NCBI RefSeq assembly: GCF_015667935.1
Contig: NZ_JADPET010000008.1
Span: 1 to 38,700 of the forward strand
Direction: 5' to 3'
From: Clostridium sp. 1001270J_160509_D11
GTDB lineage: Bacteria; Bacillota; Clostridia; Peptostreptococcales; Peptostreptococcaceae
DNA length: 38,700 nt
A program made the position numbers and the translations under genes. Numbering within the stretch: the first letter of the stretch is position 1; each line of letters begins with the position of its first letter. Below, piece by piece: positions 16,771 to 25,418 of this stretch. The notes under the pieces are model-generated. The model was not told where the DNA came from. It did not search any database and worked only from the letters and a program-made list of their open reading frames with translations.

Positions 16771-17454
16771 TAATATCCTCTCCCTCCTTCCTATTGAATT
16801 TAATACATATTTCTTCTAATTCTTTATATAATTCTTCATCTGTTTTATCAGTTTCAAAGTTATCTTTATCTTGCAATTCTAATGCATTTTCTCTAAATTC
16901 TTCATAGCTTATATAGTTTTTAGAATCCATCTTTTGATACATAGCTAGATAGATTTTAAGATATATTTCTTCTTGTTTTTCTTGTCTCTCTAACTCATTT
17001 TGTCTATTTATTTCTTCAAATAAAGCATAAAATTCGTCTAGCTCTAAATCTAAAACATACTCTATATTGCTATATCTTTTTAAAATGCAATCCCTTATTA
17101 TTGCCCTATTAATCTCTTTACTTGTTGTAAGAAACCCACTATGTCATCTTGTTTTGTCAATTCTTCTATTACTTCTATTATTTCTGTTAAAGATTTCTCT
17201 CCAAATTCTTCTCCGGTACATCCACATAAATTACCTAAAAAGTTATTAACCTCTTTTTCCGCCTTATATATATTTCCGATTATTATAGTAATCATTTCCA
17301 TACCAGCTTGTATTGCTGCAGCTTCTTGTGTTTCTAATGTTGCTTCTTTTACAATCCCGCCTAATTCTTTTTTAAGCTCCATTTTGTTAATTATTTTAGA
17401 CATAGTAAATAAATCTTTGCCTATTAATTTTCTTTTTATATATTTGTTTTCCAT
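16757..17454 (-). CDS. Tail assembly chaperone fusion (gpGT-like) by -1 frameshift
   Basis: The slippery site GGGTTTC at 17131-17137 lies in frame as G GGT TTC. A -1 shift there fuses the first 108 residues of the upstream chaperone to an open frame of 124 codons with no suitable start of its own, ending at 16757 (232 residues). The second part begins LTTSKEINRAIIRDC and is acidic, coiled-coil-like. Position between tail tube and tape measure matches lambda gpG/gpGT, where both short and fused forms bind tape measure during tail assembly. A 61-residue stretch from an internal ATG (16942) is the tail of this frame, not an independent gene. Confidence 0.85.
17098..17454 (-). CDS. Tail assembly chaperone, short form (gpG-like)
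   Basis: 118 residues with AGGAGG 6 nt before the ATG. Mostly helical: a basic N-terminus, a central hydrophobic helix AAAIQAGMEMITIIIGNIYK, a CGCTGEEFG turn and a C-terminal helix ending QVKRLIGQ. It is the major product of the frameshift pair. Separated from the tail-tube gene by a terminator, which would reduce its level relative to the structural protein. Confidence 0.85.
   Translation of the reverse strand: MENKYIKRKLIGKDLFTMSKIINKMELKKELGGIVKEATLETQEAAAIQAGMEMITIIIGNIYKAEKEVNNFLGNLCGCTGEEFGEKSLTEIIEVIEELTKQDDIVGFLQQVKRLIGQ
17131..17137 (-). promoter_or_regulatory. -1 ribosomal frameshift site GGGTTTC
   Basis: The heptamer fits X XXY YYZ in the correct phase (gtG GGT TTC). It lies ten codons before the stop of the short chaperone, and the -1 frame is open from here to 16757. 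Confidence 0.82.
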
Positions 17455-17470
17455 ATTGCCTCCTAAAAAT

Positions 17471-17500
17471 AAAAGAGCCTAGTTTCCTAGACTCTTTTTA
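17471..17500 (-). terminator. Terminator after the tail-tube gene
   Basis: Minus-strand stem AAGAGTCTAGG/CTAGGCTCTT with a short A-rich loop, then T-rich sequence. It would keep tail-tube mRNA abundant while chaperone and later genes depend on read-through. Confidence 0.8.
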
Positions 17501-17508
17501 TCATACTT

Positions 17509-18033
17509 TTATTCAGTTGCTACTCCCCATTCTATTTCCCATGGTTCTGTTTCTAATTCACCTTCTGTAAAACAAGCTTCATATGTTAGCTTATTTATAA
17601 CTTCTGATTTATCTTGCATTTCCCAATCTATATTTTCTAGATTTATTGCATTTTTCACAGTTATTTTAACCGGTTTACCTTCTCTAGTTTTGCCTGTCCA
17701 TGTAACTGCATCTTGATAATCAGTATCTTTTATTGTATGATCTCCTGTTATTTTCACACTTCCTGGAGTATTTGTATCCACATTTAGTCCAGGATAATAT
17801 GTTGCAAAATCTTCTGGTACCACTGTTAACTGATTAACTTCTAACTTAGCCTGAGAACTATCTATTACAATATTACCTTTTATTGCACCTGGATAACCGT
17901 CTGCTTCTATCTTTCTATATTCTCTTTCTACTGTAAACTTACCGCCCCCTCTTGTAAGGGCTATAGTCTTATTTCCTATTGTAAATATTCCATATCCTAA
18001 TAGGATAGTATTACTTTTTAATGTTTCTGACAT
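17509..18033 (-). CDS. Major tail tube protein
   Basis: 174 residues, beta-rich, with the family-like opening TILLGYGIFTIGNKTIALTR, then GGGKFTVEREYRKIEADGYP and a C-terminal ACFTEGELETEPWEIEWG. It follows the tail-completion genes and precedes the frameshifted chaperones, the usual place for the tube subunit in long-tailed siphoviruses of clostridia. It polymerises around the tape measure. Identified by composition, size and order rather than a unique motif. Confidence 0.82.
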   Translation of the reverse strand: MSETLKSNTILLGYGIFTIGNKTIALTRGGGKFTVEREYRKIEADGYPGAIKGNIVIDSSQAKLEVNQLTVVPEDFATYYPGLNVDTNTPGSVKITGDHTIKDTDYQDAVTWTGKTREGKPVKITVKNAINLENIDWEMQDKSEVINKLTYEACFTEGELETEPWEIEWGVATE

Positions 18034-18047
18034 TTTCTAACTCCTTT

Positions 18048-18407
18048 CTATTTAAAATATGTATGTAATTCAAATCTTAATTCTCTACAGTTAACTTCAT
18101 CTTTAGTTTCTGTAGGATTTTTGCGAGTATCTATATATACAACAGTATTTATTTTTTCCGTATCTATTATTTTATGATCTAGTATTTTTTTTATCTTGTC
18201 AGCTAAATCTTCTATATCTGTAGTTTCTTCCTTTTCGTCCCAAACTTCTACGGCTAAAGTATCTATAAACTTTCTTTCTTCCTCATAACCTGTTTTTATA
18301 GCAAATGTTAAAAAAGGATACTCAGCATCTTCATCAGCTTCTATTTGGTATACTCTTTCATGAACCTGTGTTAATATCTTAAATATTTCCTCAATAATAT
18401 AATTCAT
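18048..18407 (-). CDS. Tail terminator / tail-completion protein
   Basis: 119 residues, acidic, alpha/beta. The N-terminal helix IIEEIFKILTQVHERVYQIE is followed by EYPFLTFAIKTGYEEER and a C-terminal strand RELRFELHTYF, similar in pattern to lambda gpU/HK97 gp10-neighbour minor tail proteins. It would cap the finished tube and join it to the head. Start ATG overlaps the end of the upstream gene by one base. The assignment rests largely on position between the HK97 gp10-like and tail-tube genes. Confidence 0.65.
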   Translation of the reverse strand: MNYIIEEIFKILTQVHERVYQIEADEDAEYPFLTFAIKTGYEEERKFIDTLAVEVWDEKEETTDIEDLADKIKKILDHKIIDTEKINTVVYIDTRKNPTETKDEVNCRELRFELHTYFK

Positions 18408-18763
18408 TATCCTTCACCGTCCAATTCTGAATAACTTGCTCTAGTTAATATTTGTATTGTATTTATATTTTCTTTTACTGTAGGTTCAAAGGTTTCTTCT
18501 TTTCTTATCTTCTTATTTCCTCTTTCAAATGCTGGTTCATAGAAACATTTAGTACCAATTTGCAAGTCTTTTTCTCTTTTTCTAGCCCAATACTGTGTGC
18601 CTTTTCTCATTCTTCCAGTCTTTTTCCTTTGCTTTCTTTTTGTCTCAGACACTAAAAAAGAGCCTATTTTATTTAAAAATTTCTCGGGTTTTTCATTTAT
18701 TTTCTTTTTACATTTTTCTACTTTAGATATATAAGATACTTGTTGCGTTCTTTGAGTTGCCAT
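18407..18763 (-). CDS. HK97 gp10-like neck/tail-component protein
   Basis: 118 residues, strongly basic (FLVSETKRKQRKKTGRMRKG). The KTGRMRKGTQY segment near residue 50 resembles the 'TG.LR.S' motif of HK97 gp10-like proteins. It overlaps its downstream neighbour by one base and follows the head-closure gene by 2 bp. It probably takes part in joining head and tail. Confidence comes from gene order plus this motif. Confidence 0.72.
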   Translation of the reverse strand: MATQRTQQVSYISKVEKCKKKINEKPEKFLNKIGSFLVSETKRKQRKKTGRMRKGTQYWARKREKDLQIGTKCFYEPAFERGNKKIRKEETFEPTVKENINTIQILTRASYSELDGEG

Positions 18764-18765
18764 TT

Positions 18766-19056
18766 TTATTCAACCCCTTCTAGGATTAACTCTATTTTAT
18801 CTGTTCCTGTTTTATATGTTCTAATTATTTTATATTCATTATCTTTATATCTAGCTAATAATTCATCTTCATATTCAACTGCGTATATTTCAAATCGCAA
18901 TTTTGGTTTTAATCCAACTCTTTCGGCCTGATAAAACTCATTTTGTGTTATAGATTTTTTATTAGCAAATATTCTCTTATATCTTTTAACTTTTATTGTA
19001 TTTCCGACTTTGTTTACTTCATTCTTAAACGATATAAGTTCTATAATTTCATTCAT
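18766..19056 (-). CDS. Head-tail joining / head closure protein
   Basis: 96 residues from ATG 19056 (GTGGAG 9 nt upstream); an earlier in-frame GTG coincides with that site. The pattern FANKKSITQNEFYQAERVGL, then FEIYAVEYEDELLARYKDNE and YKIIRTYKTGTDKIEL is characteristic of phage head-tail joining (SPP1 gp16-type) proteins. It overlaps the connector gene by 8 bp. Confidence 0.82.
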   Translation of the reverse strand: MNEIIELISFKNEVNKVGNTIKVKRYKRIFANKKSITQNEFYQAERVGLKPKLRFEIYAVEYEDELLARYKDNEYKIIRTYKTGTDKIELILEGVE

Positions 19057-19315
19057 CTTTATACTCTCCACTTAAAGCTAGATGTTGCTTTAATAAACAA
19101 TATGATTTATCATATTTTTCACTGTCTTTATTGTCTAGTCCAAAATTTGCCTTGCAATAAAGAATGATAGCCCTTTTTATAAGGCTATCATCTTCATTTA
19201 CATAATTAACTCCACTTAGATACAAATCTGATTTACAAGCATCAATTAAATCTCTTAATTCTTCATCAAAGCTGTCAGTACTTATTCTAAGAGCCAATTT
19301 TATTTTATTTAGCAC
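19049..19315 (-). CDS. Head-tail connector (gp6-like adaptor)
   Basis: 88 residues. The N-terminal KIKLALRISTDSFDEELRDL followed by a run of helices is the hallmark of gp6/gp15-type adaptor proteins that dock below the portal. GTG start at 19315 with AGGTGA upstream. It overlaps the head-closure gene, and lies 16 bp after the capsid gene. Confidence 0.85.
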   Translation of the reverse strand: MLNKIKLALRISTDSFDEELRDLIDACKSDLYLSGVNYVNEDDSLIKRAIILYCKANFGLDNKDSEKYDKSYCLLKQHLALSGEYKDE

Positions 19316-19331
19316 TTAAATCACCTAAATT

Positions 19332-20546
19332 CTAAGAACTTTTCTTTGTTATTGTAACCAACGAATTGTTATCAACTACTTTACCATCTACCAACATAAT
19401 TGCTTTTGTAACTTGATCGTCTGTGTCATTGTCTTCATATTTCTTAATTGTCATATTTAAGTTTGTATTTAATATATAATCTTTCATATTAAATAAAGCT
19501 GCAACTATAGTATCAGCAGAAGGTGAAGCTGTATAATTTGACATATAATCATTGCATACTACTGTTCTTCCAAGTAACATTCTCTCTATTTTACCATTTA
19601 ATCCATAATTAACACGACCTATAGGTTGTCCAGTAGAATCTGTTAATCCTGCATATTCCATAAATGTTTTTTTAGTCATTAACCATACTGCGCCATTTTC
19701 ATATGCCAATGGTAATGCTGCTTCTGCATCTATTAAATTTTTATATGCTGGTGAACCTGTTTTAGCTATATCTACATTTTGTCCTGTAGCCACTGTTTCT
19801 GTTAAAATACCTTTTGGTTGTCCAGTACCGCTTCCAGTTAAAATCGCTTGCTCTATTGCTTTTACCATTGCTTCTGATACATTTGCTATTAATGTTCTTT
19901 CAAATACTGGTAAAGACATAGTATCTACTTCTAATGATACTGATACTGCGCATCTTAATTTATTATAAGTAAATGATATATAAGAAGTTGCTTTCTTTTG
20001 TTTATCTGAGCCATCACCTTCATTTACCCAGCTTGCAGAAGGTTTAGCAGATGATGTAGGTACTTTTACCCCACCTTTATATGCTGTTCTTGTAACAAGT
20101 GGTAATATCATACCTGTAGCTTCCATTTTTTCTATTATTTGTTCTAATACTGTTTCTGGTATCATTTCTCCGACATCAGATGTTTTTGTATTAGCATCTT
20201 GATTCTTTAATTCTACTGATATAGGTTCATTATGTAAAACATAATTCATAAATGCTTTTCTATATTCTTTTTTATTTGTGAAATTTTCTTCTACATTATT
20301 GTTAGTAGATGCTACTACTTTTGCACCATTTACATTAACTGATTTATTTTGTATATTTGTTATTTTATGGTTATCTTGTAATGCATTTAAATTAGCTTGT
20401 GCTTTTGTATATTCTTCATAATCATTATCTAAGTTTTCTATTTGAACTTTTATATCATTGAACTCTGATATTTTACCTTCGTTTATTAATTTTTGTCCTT
20501 TTTCAATTAATTCATTTCTTTGTTTTATATACATTTCTTTATTCAT
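19332..20546 (-). CDS. HK97-fold major capsid protein
   Basis: 404 residues. The first ~110 residues are a charged, coiled-coil delta/scaffold domain (IKQRNELIEKGQKLINEGKI) expected to be removed by the adjacent ClpP-type protease. The HK97 shell domain follows: IPETVLEQIIEKMEATGMI, VPTSSAKPSASWVNEG, the E-loop and spine helix, AILTGSGTGQPKGIL, and the C-terminal FNMKDYILNTNLNMTI. It overlaps the protease gene by 8 bp. Confidence 0.96.
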   Translation of the reverse strand: MNKEMYIKQRNELIEKGQKLINEGKISEFNDIKVQIENLDNDYEEYTKAQANLNALQDNHKITNIQNKSVNVNGAKVVASTNNNVEENFTNKKEYRKAFMNYVLHNEPISVELKNQDANTKTSDVGEMIPETVLEQIIEKMEATGMILPLVTRTAYKGGVKVPTSSAKPSASWVNEGDGSDKQKKATSYISFTYNKLRCAVSVSLEVDTMSLPVFERTLIANVSEAMVKAIEQAILTGSGTGQPKGILTETVATGQNVDIAKTGSPAYKNLIDAEAALPLAYENGAVWLMTKKTFMEYAGLTDSTGQPIGRVNYGLNGKIERMLLGRTVVCNDYMSNYTASPSADTIVAALFNMKDYILNTNLNMTIKKYEDNDTDDQVTKAIMLVDGKVVDNNSLVTITKKSS

Positions 20547-21252
20547 GTATTTTACCTCCTATTTTTAATAAGTTTAATTGAGCTTGCGCTTTTTGTTTCA
20601 TAAAAAAATCAACCTCATTTTTATTTATTGTCTGACTTTCTTTAATCTTTTCTAATAATTCTTGCGGTATAGAAGTACAAGAATTATATAGTTGCATATT
20701 TTTTAAATTTTTAAAGTTAGGTTTTGTATCTTCAAACATAACCTGGTCTATTAATCCAAGTTCAACTGCCCTTTGTGCAGTTAACCAAGTTTCATTGTTC
20801 ATTAATTCGAGTACTTGCTCCATACTCATTCCACTCTTGCTTACATATGCATTTGCTATAGTTTCATTTGCATTTCTAAGTACCTCACCCATATGGTCCA
20901 TAACTCTATAATCTCCTGTAACTCCAGAAGTTAATACATTATGTACCATTAACTGTCCTGTAGGAGATATTTTACTATTACCTGCCATAGAAATAACACT
21001 TGCTGCACTTGCAGCTAAACCTACAATTTCTATATTTACATCTCCTGAATAACTTCTAAGTTCTGTATATATTTCACTTGCTACAAATACATCTCCTCCA
21101 GGGCTATTTACTTTTAATCTTACCGGCTGACCATTAGCTTCTTTTAGCTTATTTACAACATTTTTAGCAGTTGTGTAATTCAAACCAATCCAGTCATAAA
21201 TCCATTGGCTATCCTCTGAAATTATATCGCCTTTTATATCTATATCATACAT
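20539..21252 (-). CDS. ClpP-type prohead maturation protease
   Basis: 237 residues. The S14/ClpP fold is seen in LKVNSPGGDVFVASEIYTEL, the active-site region GLAASAASVIS (nucleophile probably S82), the His in LMVHNV (H104), and a later acidic residue in the LTAQRAVELGLIDQV helix region. It would cut the capsid delta domain and itself in the procapsid. It lies between portal and capsid genes as in HK97-like phages. Confidence 0.94.
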   Translation of the reverse strand: MYDIDIKGDIISEDSQWIYDWIGLNYTTAKNVVNKLKEANGQPVRLKVNSPGGDVFVASEIYTELRSYSGDVNIEIVGLAASAASVISMAGNSKISPTGQLMVHNVLTSGVTGDYRVMDHMGEVLRNANETIANAYVSKSGMSMEQVLELMNNETWLTAQRAVELGLIDQVMFEDTKPNFKNLKNMQLYNSCTSIPQELLEKIKESQTINKNEVDFFMKQKAQAQLNLLKIGGKIHE

Positions 21253-21254
21253 TA

Positions 21255-22406
21255 TTATTCACCTCCTCCTACAGTAACTGTATCAAGTCTTCTAAGAGGT
21301 TTATCTCCACCTTCTACTGGAGGTAAATTAAGTACCTCTCTCCATTCATTTGGTGTCATAGCACCTCTATCCACCATTGCCTGCAACCCTAATTTAGTAC
21401 TCATAGATGCATACTGGAGATGATTAGCAGCAAATATAATTTTATTACCAAAACCTCTTTGCTTTCTTGTAAATAATTTTCTTGTAAATTCATTTGATAA
21501 TTGTATTGCTATAGGTTCTATTTCACTTTCATAGTAAGCATTCCATTCATCTTCATTAAATTTACTTTGTATTATTTTCTCATTTGTATTAAAGAAATTA
21601 TAAATTCTTGTTGTGGTTCTATCTGATTGACTTGCATTAGGAACATAATCTTTTGGATCTATTTGTATAGCTTCGCATTTACTATCTACACCTGCAGCTC
21701 CTGTTCCATTTTCTACACTTAAAAACTGCTGAACAAATTCATCTGTATTTTTCTTTATATCTTCTGGTCTAAGTGAGCCTGTAAATTTTAATAACCATCT
21801 GATGATGCCACCATTTTTTATTGCATTTACTATCCCTTGGTCTGTAGTTGTTACAATATTCATTAATGGAATTAATACGTTACTAGAATTTTCTCCAAAT
21901 ATATCATTTTCAGAATAATCCTGACGTATATGAATAATATCTGTGTATGGATAGGTAACAACTTTCCCATTTTTATTATAAAATCTGAGATATAAATTAG
22001 CTTCACCATCATATATAGCATCTACACTGGCATAATCTATGCAATATAATTCTATCGGATATCCTTCACTATCTCTTACTATAAGTGCAAATGCATTATT
22101 ATTAAGTTTAAACTGAGTAATATATTTCTCTAAAAACACTTGTCCACTCATATATGGATTAGGTTCTTCCAATAAAAAACGCATATATGGTTCTGGATTA
22201 ACTGAAAATCCTTCTTTGTTATTATTTCTTATATGTTGTGGTATTAATTTACCAACTGCTCTTACTGTAGGCCTTATACATGCCCTTATTACATCAGACT
22301 TATAGAGATTACCATTCCAACTATAAAATCCATTTCCCTTATCGGAAATCAATTCAAATCTTGTTTTTGAAGGGTTTTTATTTCTAAATCTATCGAATAT
22401 ACTCAT
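21255..22406 (-). CDS. Portal protein
   Basis: 383 residues of the HK97-type portal family. Conserved segments include YKSDVIRACIRPTVRAVGKL, LLEEPNPYMSGQVFLEKYIT, the IIHIRQDYSENDIFGENS loop, the KFTGSLRPEDIKKN region and the C-terminal LGLQAMVDRGAMTPNEWREV with NLPPVEGGD. It forms the dodecameric DNA gate at one capsid vertex and docks the terminase. The next gene begins 2 bp after its stop. Confidence 0.95.
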   Translation of the reverse strand: MSIFDRFRNKNPSKTRFELISDKGNGFYSWNGNLYKSDVIRACIRPTVRAVGKLIPQHIRNNNKEGFSVNPEPYMRFLLEEPNPYMSGQVFLEKYITQFKLNNNAFALIVRDSEGYPIELYCIDYASVDAIYDGEANLYLRFYNKNGKVVTYPYTDIIHIRQDYSENDIFGENSSNVLIPLMNIVTTTDQGIVNAIKNGGIIRWLLKFTGSLRPEDIKKNTDEFVQQFLSVENGTGAAGVDSKCEAIQIDPKDYVPNASQSDRTTTRIYNFFNTNEKIIQSKFNEDEWNAYYESEIEPIAIQLSNEFTRKLFTRKQRGFGNKIIFAANHLQYASMSTKLGLQAMVDRGAMTPNEWREVLNLPPVEGGDKPLRRLDTVTVGGGE

Positions 22407-22417
22407 TTTCTCACCCC

Positions 22418-24100
22418 CTATATAACACTTTCATAAGCTTCTTTTACTCTTTCATATTGTACATATGCATCTAACAGTGATGCCAGTCCATCTATTCTCT
22501 TTCTTTGATTAGATGTTTTTATTGGTTGTATATTGTCATTTTTATCAATATCAATGGCTGTATTTGATAAACACCATTTCAGAATCGGATTATTGTTATA
22601 ATTTATAATTTTTTTATCTAAATCAGCGCCTAATGCTTTCATTGGCCCTGAAAGTGTCTTTTTACCCTGTATTACTGGTTGCCATGTATCTTTTCCAAAG
22701 GTTTCCTTCATTTCTTCTACCCAATAAGTAGCGCTCCATCCGTCATAACCTCCACTATAAATATATATGTCTAGTTCATTTTGTACTTCTAAAAACCACT
22801 CTGTTACATATTTATAATGAACTCTATTTCCTGGAGTTGTTCTAAGAAGTCCCTGGTCTCTCCATATATCATACGGTATTTTATCTTCTCGTACCCTCTG
22901 TTCTAATAAATCTTCTGGTAAAAAATACATTTGCATAACATATAAATGTATATCCTGCGGTACTTTAAATAATAGAGTTGCACAAGTTAAGTCTGTTGTC
23001 GCCGATAAATCTGCTCCACCTATTCCATATCTAGGTTTTAACTCTTTTATATCAAACGCATCTTTATTATTAAGTTGTTCAAATGTTAACCAAGCTTCTG
23101 AACTTGTTTCCCTTATATTAAATTCTTTACAAAGTAAATTTTTAACTAGTAAAGGATTTTTCTTAGCTTTTTCAACTTTTTCAGCTAAGGTTCTTTTATT
23201 TTTTATAGTACCAAGTCCTGGGTTGGCCTTTTGCCACATATTTGGATCAACCCATTCTTTTCGATTATCTAACTCATATATAAAAAATATAGAACGTTCA
23301 TCTTTATAACCGTCCTCTTGCTCATATCCATTTATAAGCATTTCTGATTCATCATACTTTTGGTCATATATATCTTCTCTTATTGTTCCAGCTGTTGTTG
23401 TAACAAATATAAGAGGTTGTTCTCTTGCTGTTATACCATCTGCTATTATGTCATATAAGGCTTTACCATTTTTCCATTGATGTATTTCATCCATTAAAGC
23501 TCCATGTACGTTAAGCCCATCTAAGCTGTCAGAATCACTTGCTAACGGTTTGAAAGTTCCGTCATTAAAATCTGATTCTATTTCTCCTACTTTAGTTTTT
23601 AAACGTTTAGAAAGTGCTGGAGATTTCTTAACCATTCTTTTAGATTCAGTCCATATAATTTTAGCTTGATCTCTTTTTGTAGCAACTGAATAAATTTCTG
23701 GACCAGGCTCTCCATCAGCAGATTGTAAATACAACCCAACACATGAAGATAATAAAGATTTACCGTTTTTTTTACCGATTATTAATTCGGCAAATTGATA
23801 TTTTCTAACCCCTTCTATATTTACAAATCCAAATATAGTAGCTAACATAGCTTTTTCCCATAATTCTAAAATTACAGGTTTACCACCCATCTTGCCTTTA
23901 GAATGTCTACAATAATTTTCTATAAATTCTATTATGTGATTTCCTCTTTTATTAGAATAAAAAAACTCTTTAGGATTTTCCATATCATTTATTACCTTTT
24001 GATATGTCCTATAGAGCTTATCACATACTATAACTTCTTTATTTTTTATTTGTTCCCAATACTCTTTTATTGGATTGTAATCATCTGGGTATTTTATCAT
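22418..24100 (-). CDS. terL: Terminase large subunit
   Basis: 560 residues. The ATPase domain has the Walker A-like GKKNGKS (109-115) and Walker B LMDEIH (D204/E205). The nuclease domain begins near GIGGADLSATTDLT, with further acidic residues around GGYDGWSATYW. It powers packaging and cuts concatemers. Its start overlaps the end of the small-subunit gene by 4 bp. The family resembles HK97-type phages that package from cos sites and have an HNH partner. Confidence 0.96.
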   Translation of the reverse strand: MIKYPDDYNPIKEYWEQIKNKEVIVCDKLYRTYQKVINDMENPKEFFYSNKRGNHIIEFIENYCRHSKGKMGGKPVILELWEKAMLATIFGFVNIEGVRKYQFAELIIGKKNGKSLLSSCVGLYLQSADGEPGPEIYSVATKRDQAKIIWTESKRMVKKSPALSKRLKTKVGEIESDFNDGTFKPLASDSDSLDGLNVHGALMDEIHQWKNGKALYDIIADGITAREQPLIFVTTTAGTIREDIYDQKYDESEMLINGYEQEDGYKDERSIFFIYELDNRKEWVDPNMWQKANPGLGTIKNKRTLAEKVEKAKKNPLLVKNLLCKEFNIRETSSEAWLTFEQLNNKDAFDIKELKPRYGIGGADLSATTDLTCATLLFKVPQDIHLYVMQMYFLPEDLLEQRVREDKIPYDIWRDQGLLRTTPGNRVHYKYVTEWFLEVQNELDIYIYSGGYDGWSATYWVEEMKETFGKDTWQPVIQGKKTLSGPMKALGADLDKKIINYNNNPILKWCLSNTAIDIDKNDNIQPIKTSNQRKRIDGLASLLDAYVQYERVKEAYESVI

Positions 24101-24465
24101 ACATCCTCACGCCCATATATAAAACTGTCAAACCCGTCATCAACTTCTTTTACAACTTCTTTAGGAAGTAATGCAAGTAATTTATCATTAACAGTTGTAT
24201 AACGTTGTATCATTGTGTTATATGTTTTAACATAAGGACTTTCTCTTAAAATAGTATACTCGCCTTGACACATTTCATCTATAACACCATTTTCATTTAT
24301 ACAGCCCCTTAATTCATCCAAGGTTATTCTCATAAATGCTGCCTCTTTAATTAAGCCTTCTACTGTTTTCTTCTTTTTCTCGTCAACCTCTTTCAAAATC
24401 TTATTAAGTCTGTTTACTTCTTTTTTTATTTTTTCATCTTTTGTTAATTCTTTTTTACTTGCCAT
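24097..24465 (-). CDS. Terminase small subunit (P27 family)
   Basis: 122 residues from ATG 24465; the in-frame GTG three codons earlier overlaps the AAGGAAG ribosome-binding site. A basic N-terminal helical region (SKKELTKDEKIKKEVNRLNK) leads into FMRI-type helices and YVKTYNTMIQRYTTVNDKLL, typical of P27-family small terminases that bind DNA at the packaging site. Position just before TerL and after an HNH gene supports this. Confidence 0.88.
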   Translation of the reverse strand: MASKKELTKDEKIKKEVNRLNKILKEVDEKKKKTVEGLIKEAAFMRITLDELRGCINENGVIDEMCQGEYTILRESPYVKTYNTMIQRYTTVNDKLLALLPKEVVKEVDDGFDSFIYGREDV

Positions 24466-24479
24466 AAATCTCACTTCCT

Positions 24480-24583
24480 TTCTTTAGGGGAGGGGGTTAC
24501 GCAAAAATGACTTGTGTTTTTTTTGAAGGCCCACCCGACGGTTCCCTGTAGATGATAATTATTATCATTTAGGGGGGGAGTTA
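24480..24583. other. Candidate cos/packaging region between HNH and terS
   Basis: A 104-bp gap without a gene, unlike the tightly packed neighbours. It has G/C-rich tracts (AGGGGAGGGGG at 24486-24496, CCCACCCGACGGTTCCC near 24530, AGGGGGGGAG near 24572) in AT-rich DNA and a palindrome ATGATAATTATTATCAT. The gap between HNH and small terminase is where HK97-like cos sites lie. The exact cut cannot be read from sequence. Confidence 0.4.
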
Positions 24584-24886
24584 TTATTTTTCTTGTATTG
24601 GCTCCAATTCTCCAAATTCATTAAATCTAAATCCTTCTTCTATTGATGGTTTCTTTAAATGCTCTAAAGCATGACAATCATGGCATAATAATATTAAATT
24701 ATCTTCACCATAAACTATATCCATATCATTTATATTGCTTGGTGTTAGCCATATCTTATGATGTACTTGTAAGTTTTTTACTCCTCCACACTTAGCACAA
24801 CATCCATGATACTTTTCATATATATATTTTCTTAGCTTCTTCCACTTCTGACTTTTGTATATATGTTTAGCAAACTCTCTAGCCAT
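24584..24886 (-). CDS. HNH endonuclease (packaging-associated)
   Basis: 100 residues. A zinc-containing HNH fold: CCAKCGG (CxxC), NLQVHHKIWLTP (catalytic HH), EDNLILLCHDCHALEH (N, CxxCH). In HK97-like phages such a protein next to the terminase assists cos cleavage. It is the second gene of the late operon and lies beside the probable cos region, so this role is favoured over homing. Confidence 0.93.
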   Translation of the reverse strand: MAREFAKHIYKSQKWKKLRKYIYEKYHGCCAKCGGVKNLQVHHKIWLTPSNINDMDIVYGEDNLILLCHDCHALEHLKKPSIEEGFRFNEFGELEPIQEK

Positions 24887-24903
24887 TCTATCTCATTCCT
24901 TTC

Positions 24904-25155
24904 TTATAACTTATCTATTAATTTATTTCTATATCTATTATCATTAGTCAATCTAATCAGGCTTTCTATATCTCTTTCACTTAATTTATCGTCAATTTCT
25001 CTTTTTATTGCCATAATAACTAATATTTTAGCTTTATAAAAATTACTTACATGAGTATGCCCAATTTTAAAATCCTTGTTTGTGTTATGTATAATAAACC
25101 CATCACCAGCTCTATAAATCGAATACTCTTTTCTCTGAAATACTTTTCTACTCAT
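24904..25155 (-). CDS. Hypothetical 83-residue protein, first gene of the late operon
   Basis: Unrecognised. A beta-rich N-half (VFQRKEYSIYRAGDGFIIHN) and a charged helical C-half (LSERDIESLIRLTNDNRYRN); no membrane segment. It begins 28 bp after the terminator of the ~480-nt non-coding unit and has only a weak purine-rich site (GAAAGAG). Being the first late gene after a terminator, its expression should need read-through. Confidence 0.65.
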   Translation of the reverse strand: MSRKVFQRKEYSIYRAGDGFIIHNTNKDFKIGHTHVSNFYKAKILVIMAIKREIDDKLSERDIESLIRLTNDNRYRNKLIDKL

Positions 25156-25182
25156 TTAGATCAACTCTTTCTTTCACATAAT

Positions 25183-25203
25183 AAAAAGAACCCCGAAGGG
25201 TCC
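25183..25203 (-). terminator. UUCG-tetraloop intrinsic terminator
   Basis: On the minus strand GGACCC-UUCG-GGGUUC followed by UUUUUAUU: a compact, very stable hairpin with a T run. It ends the non-coding unit immediately before the late operon. Confidence 0.92.
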
Positions 25204-25418
25204 TCTCTGTAATTGGGGTTGTATGAAATTTTGAAAAATCTATAAATTAATTTATGCAAGTGTTGGTGCATAATTAATACTCTATTTAAATACATTTTAT
25301 GTTACGGTTAAATTTTTCTTTTGTCCCATCCATTTGAGCATATAAACATAGGCTTGATGAGTTCTTTTGTTGGGGCTTTAATAAAGCCCCATATATTTAT
25401 GCTATAAGAAGGGACCAA

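Noticed and set aside
16757..16942. A separate 61-residue gene before the tape measure
   Set aside because: It is the 3' part of the frame entered by -1 frameshifting at 17131-17137; no ribosome-binding site precedes its ATG.
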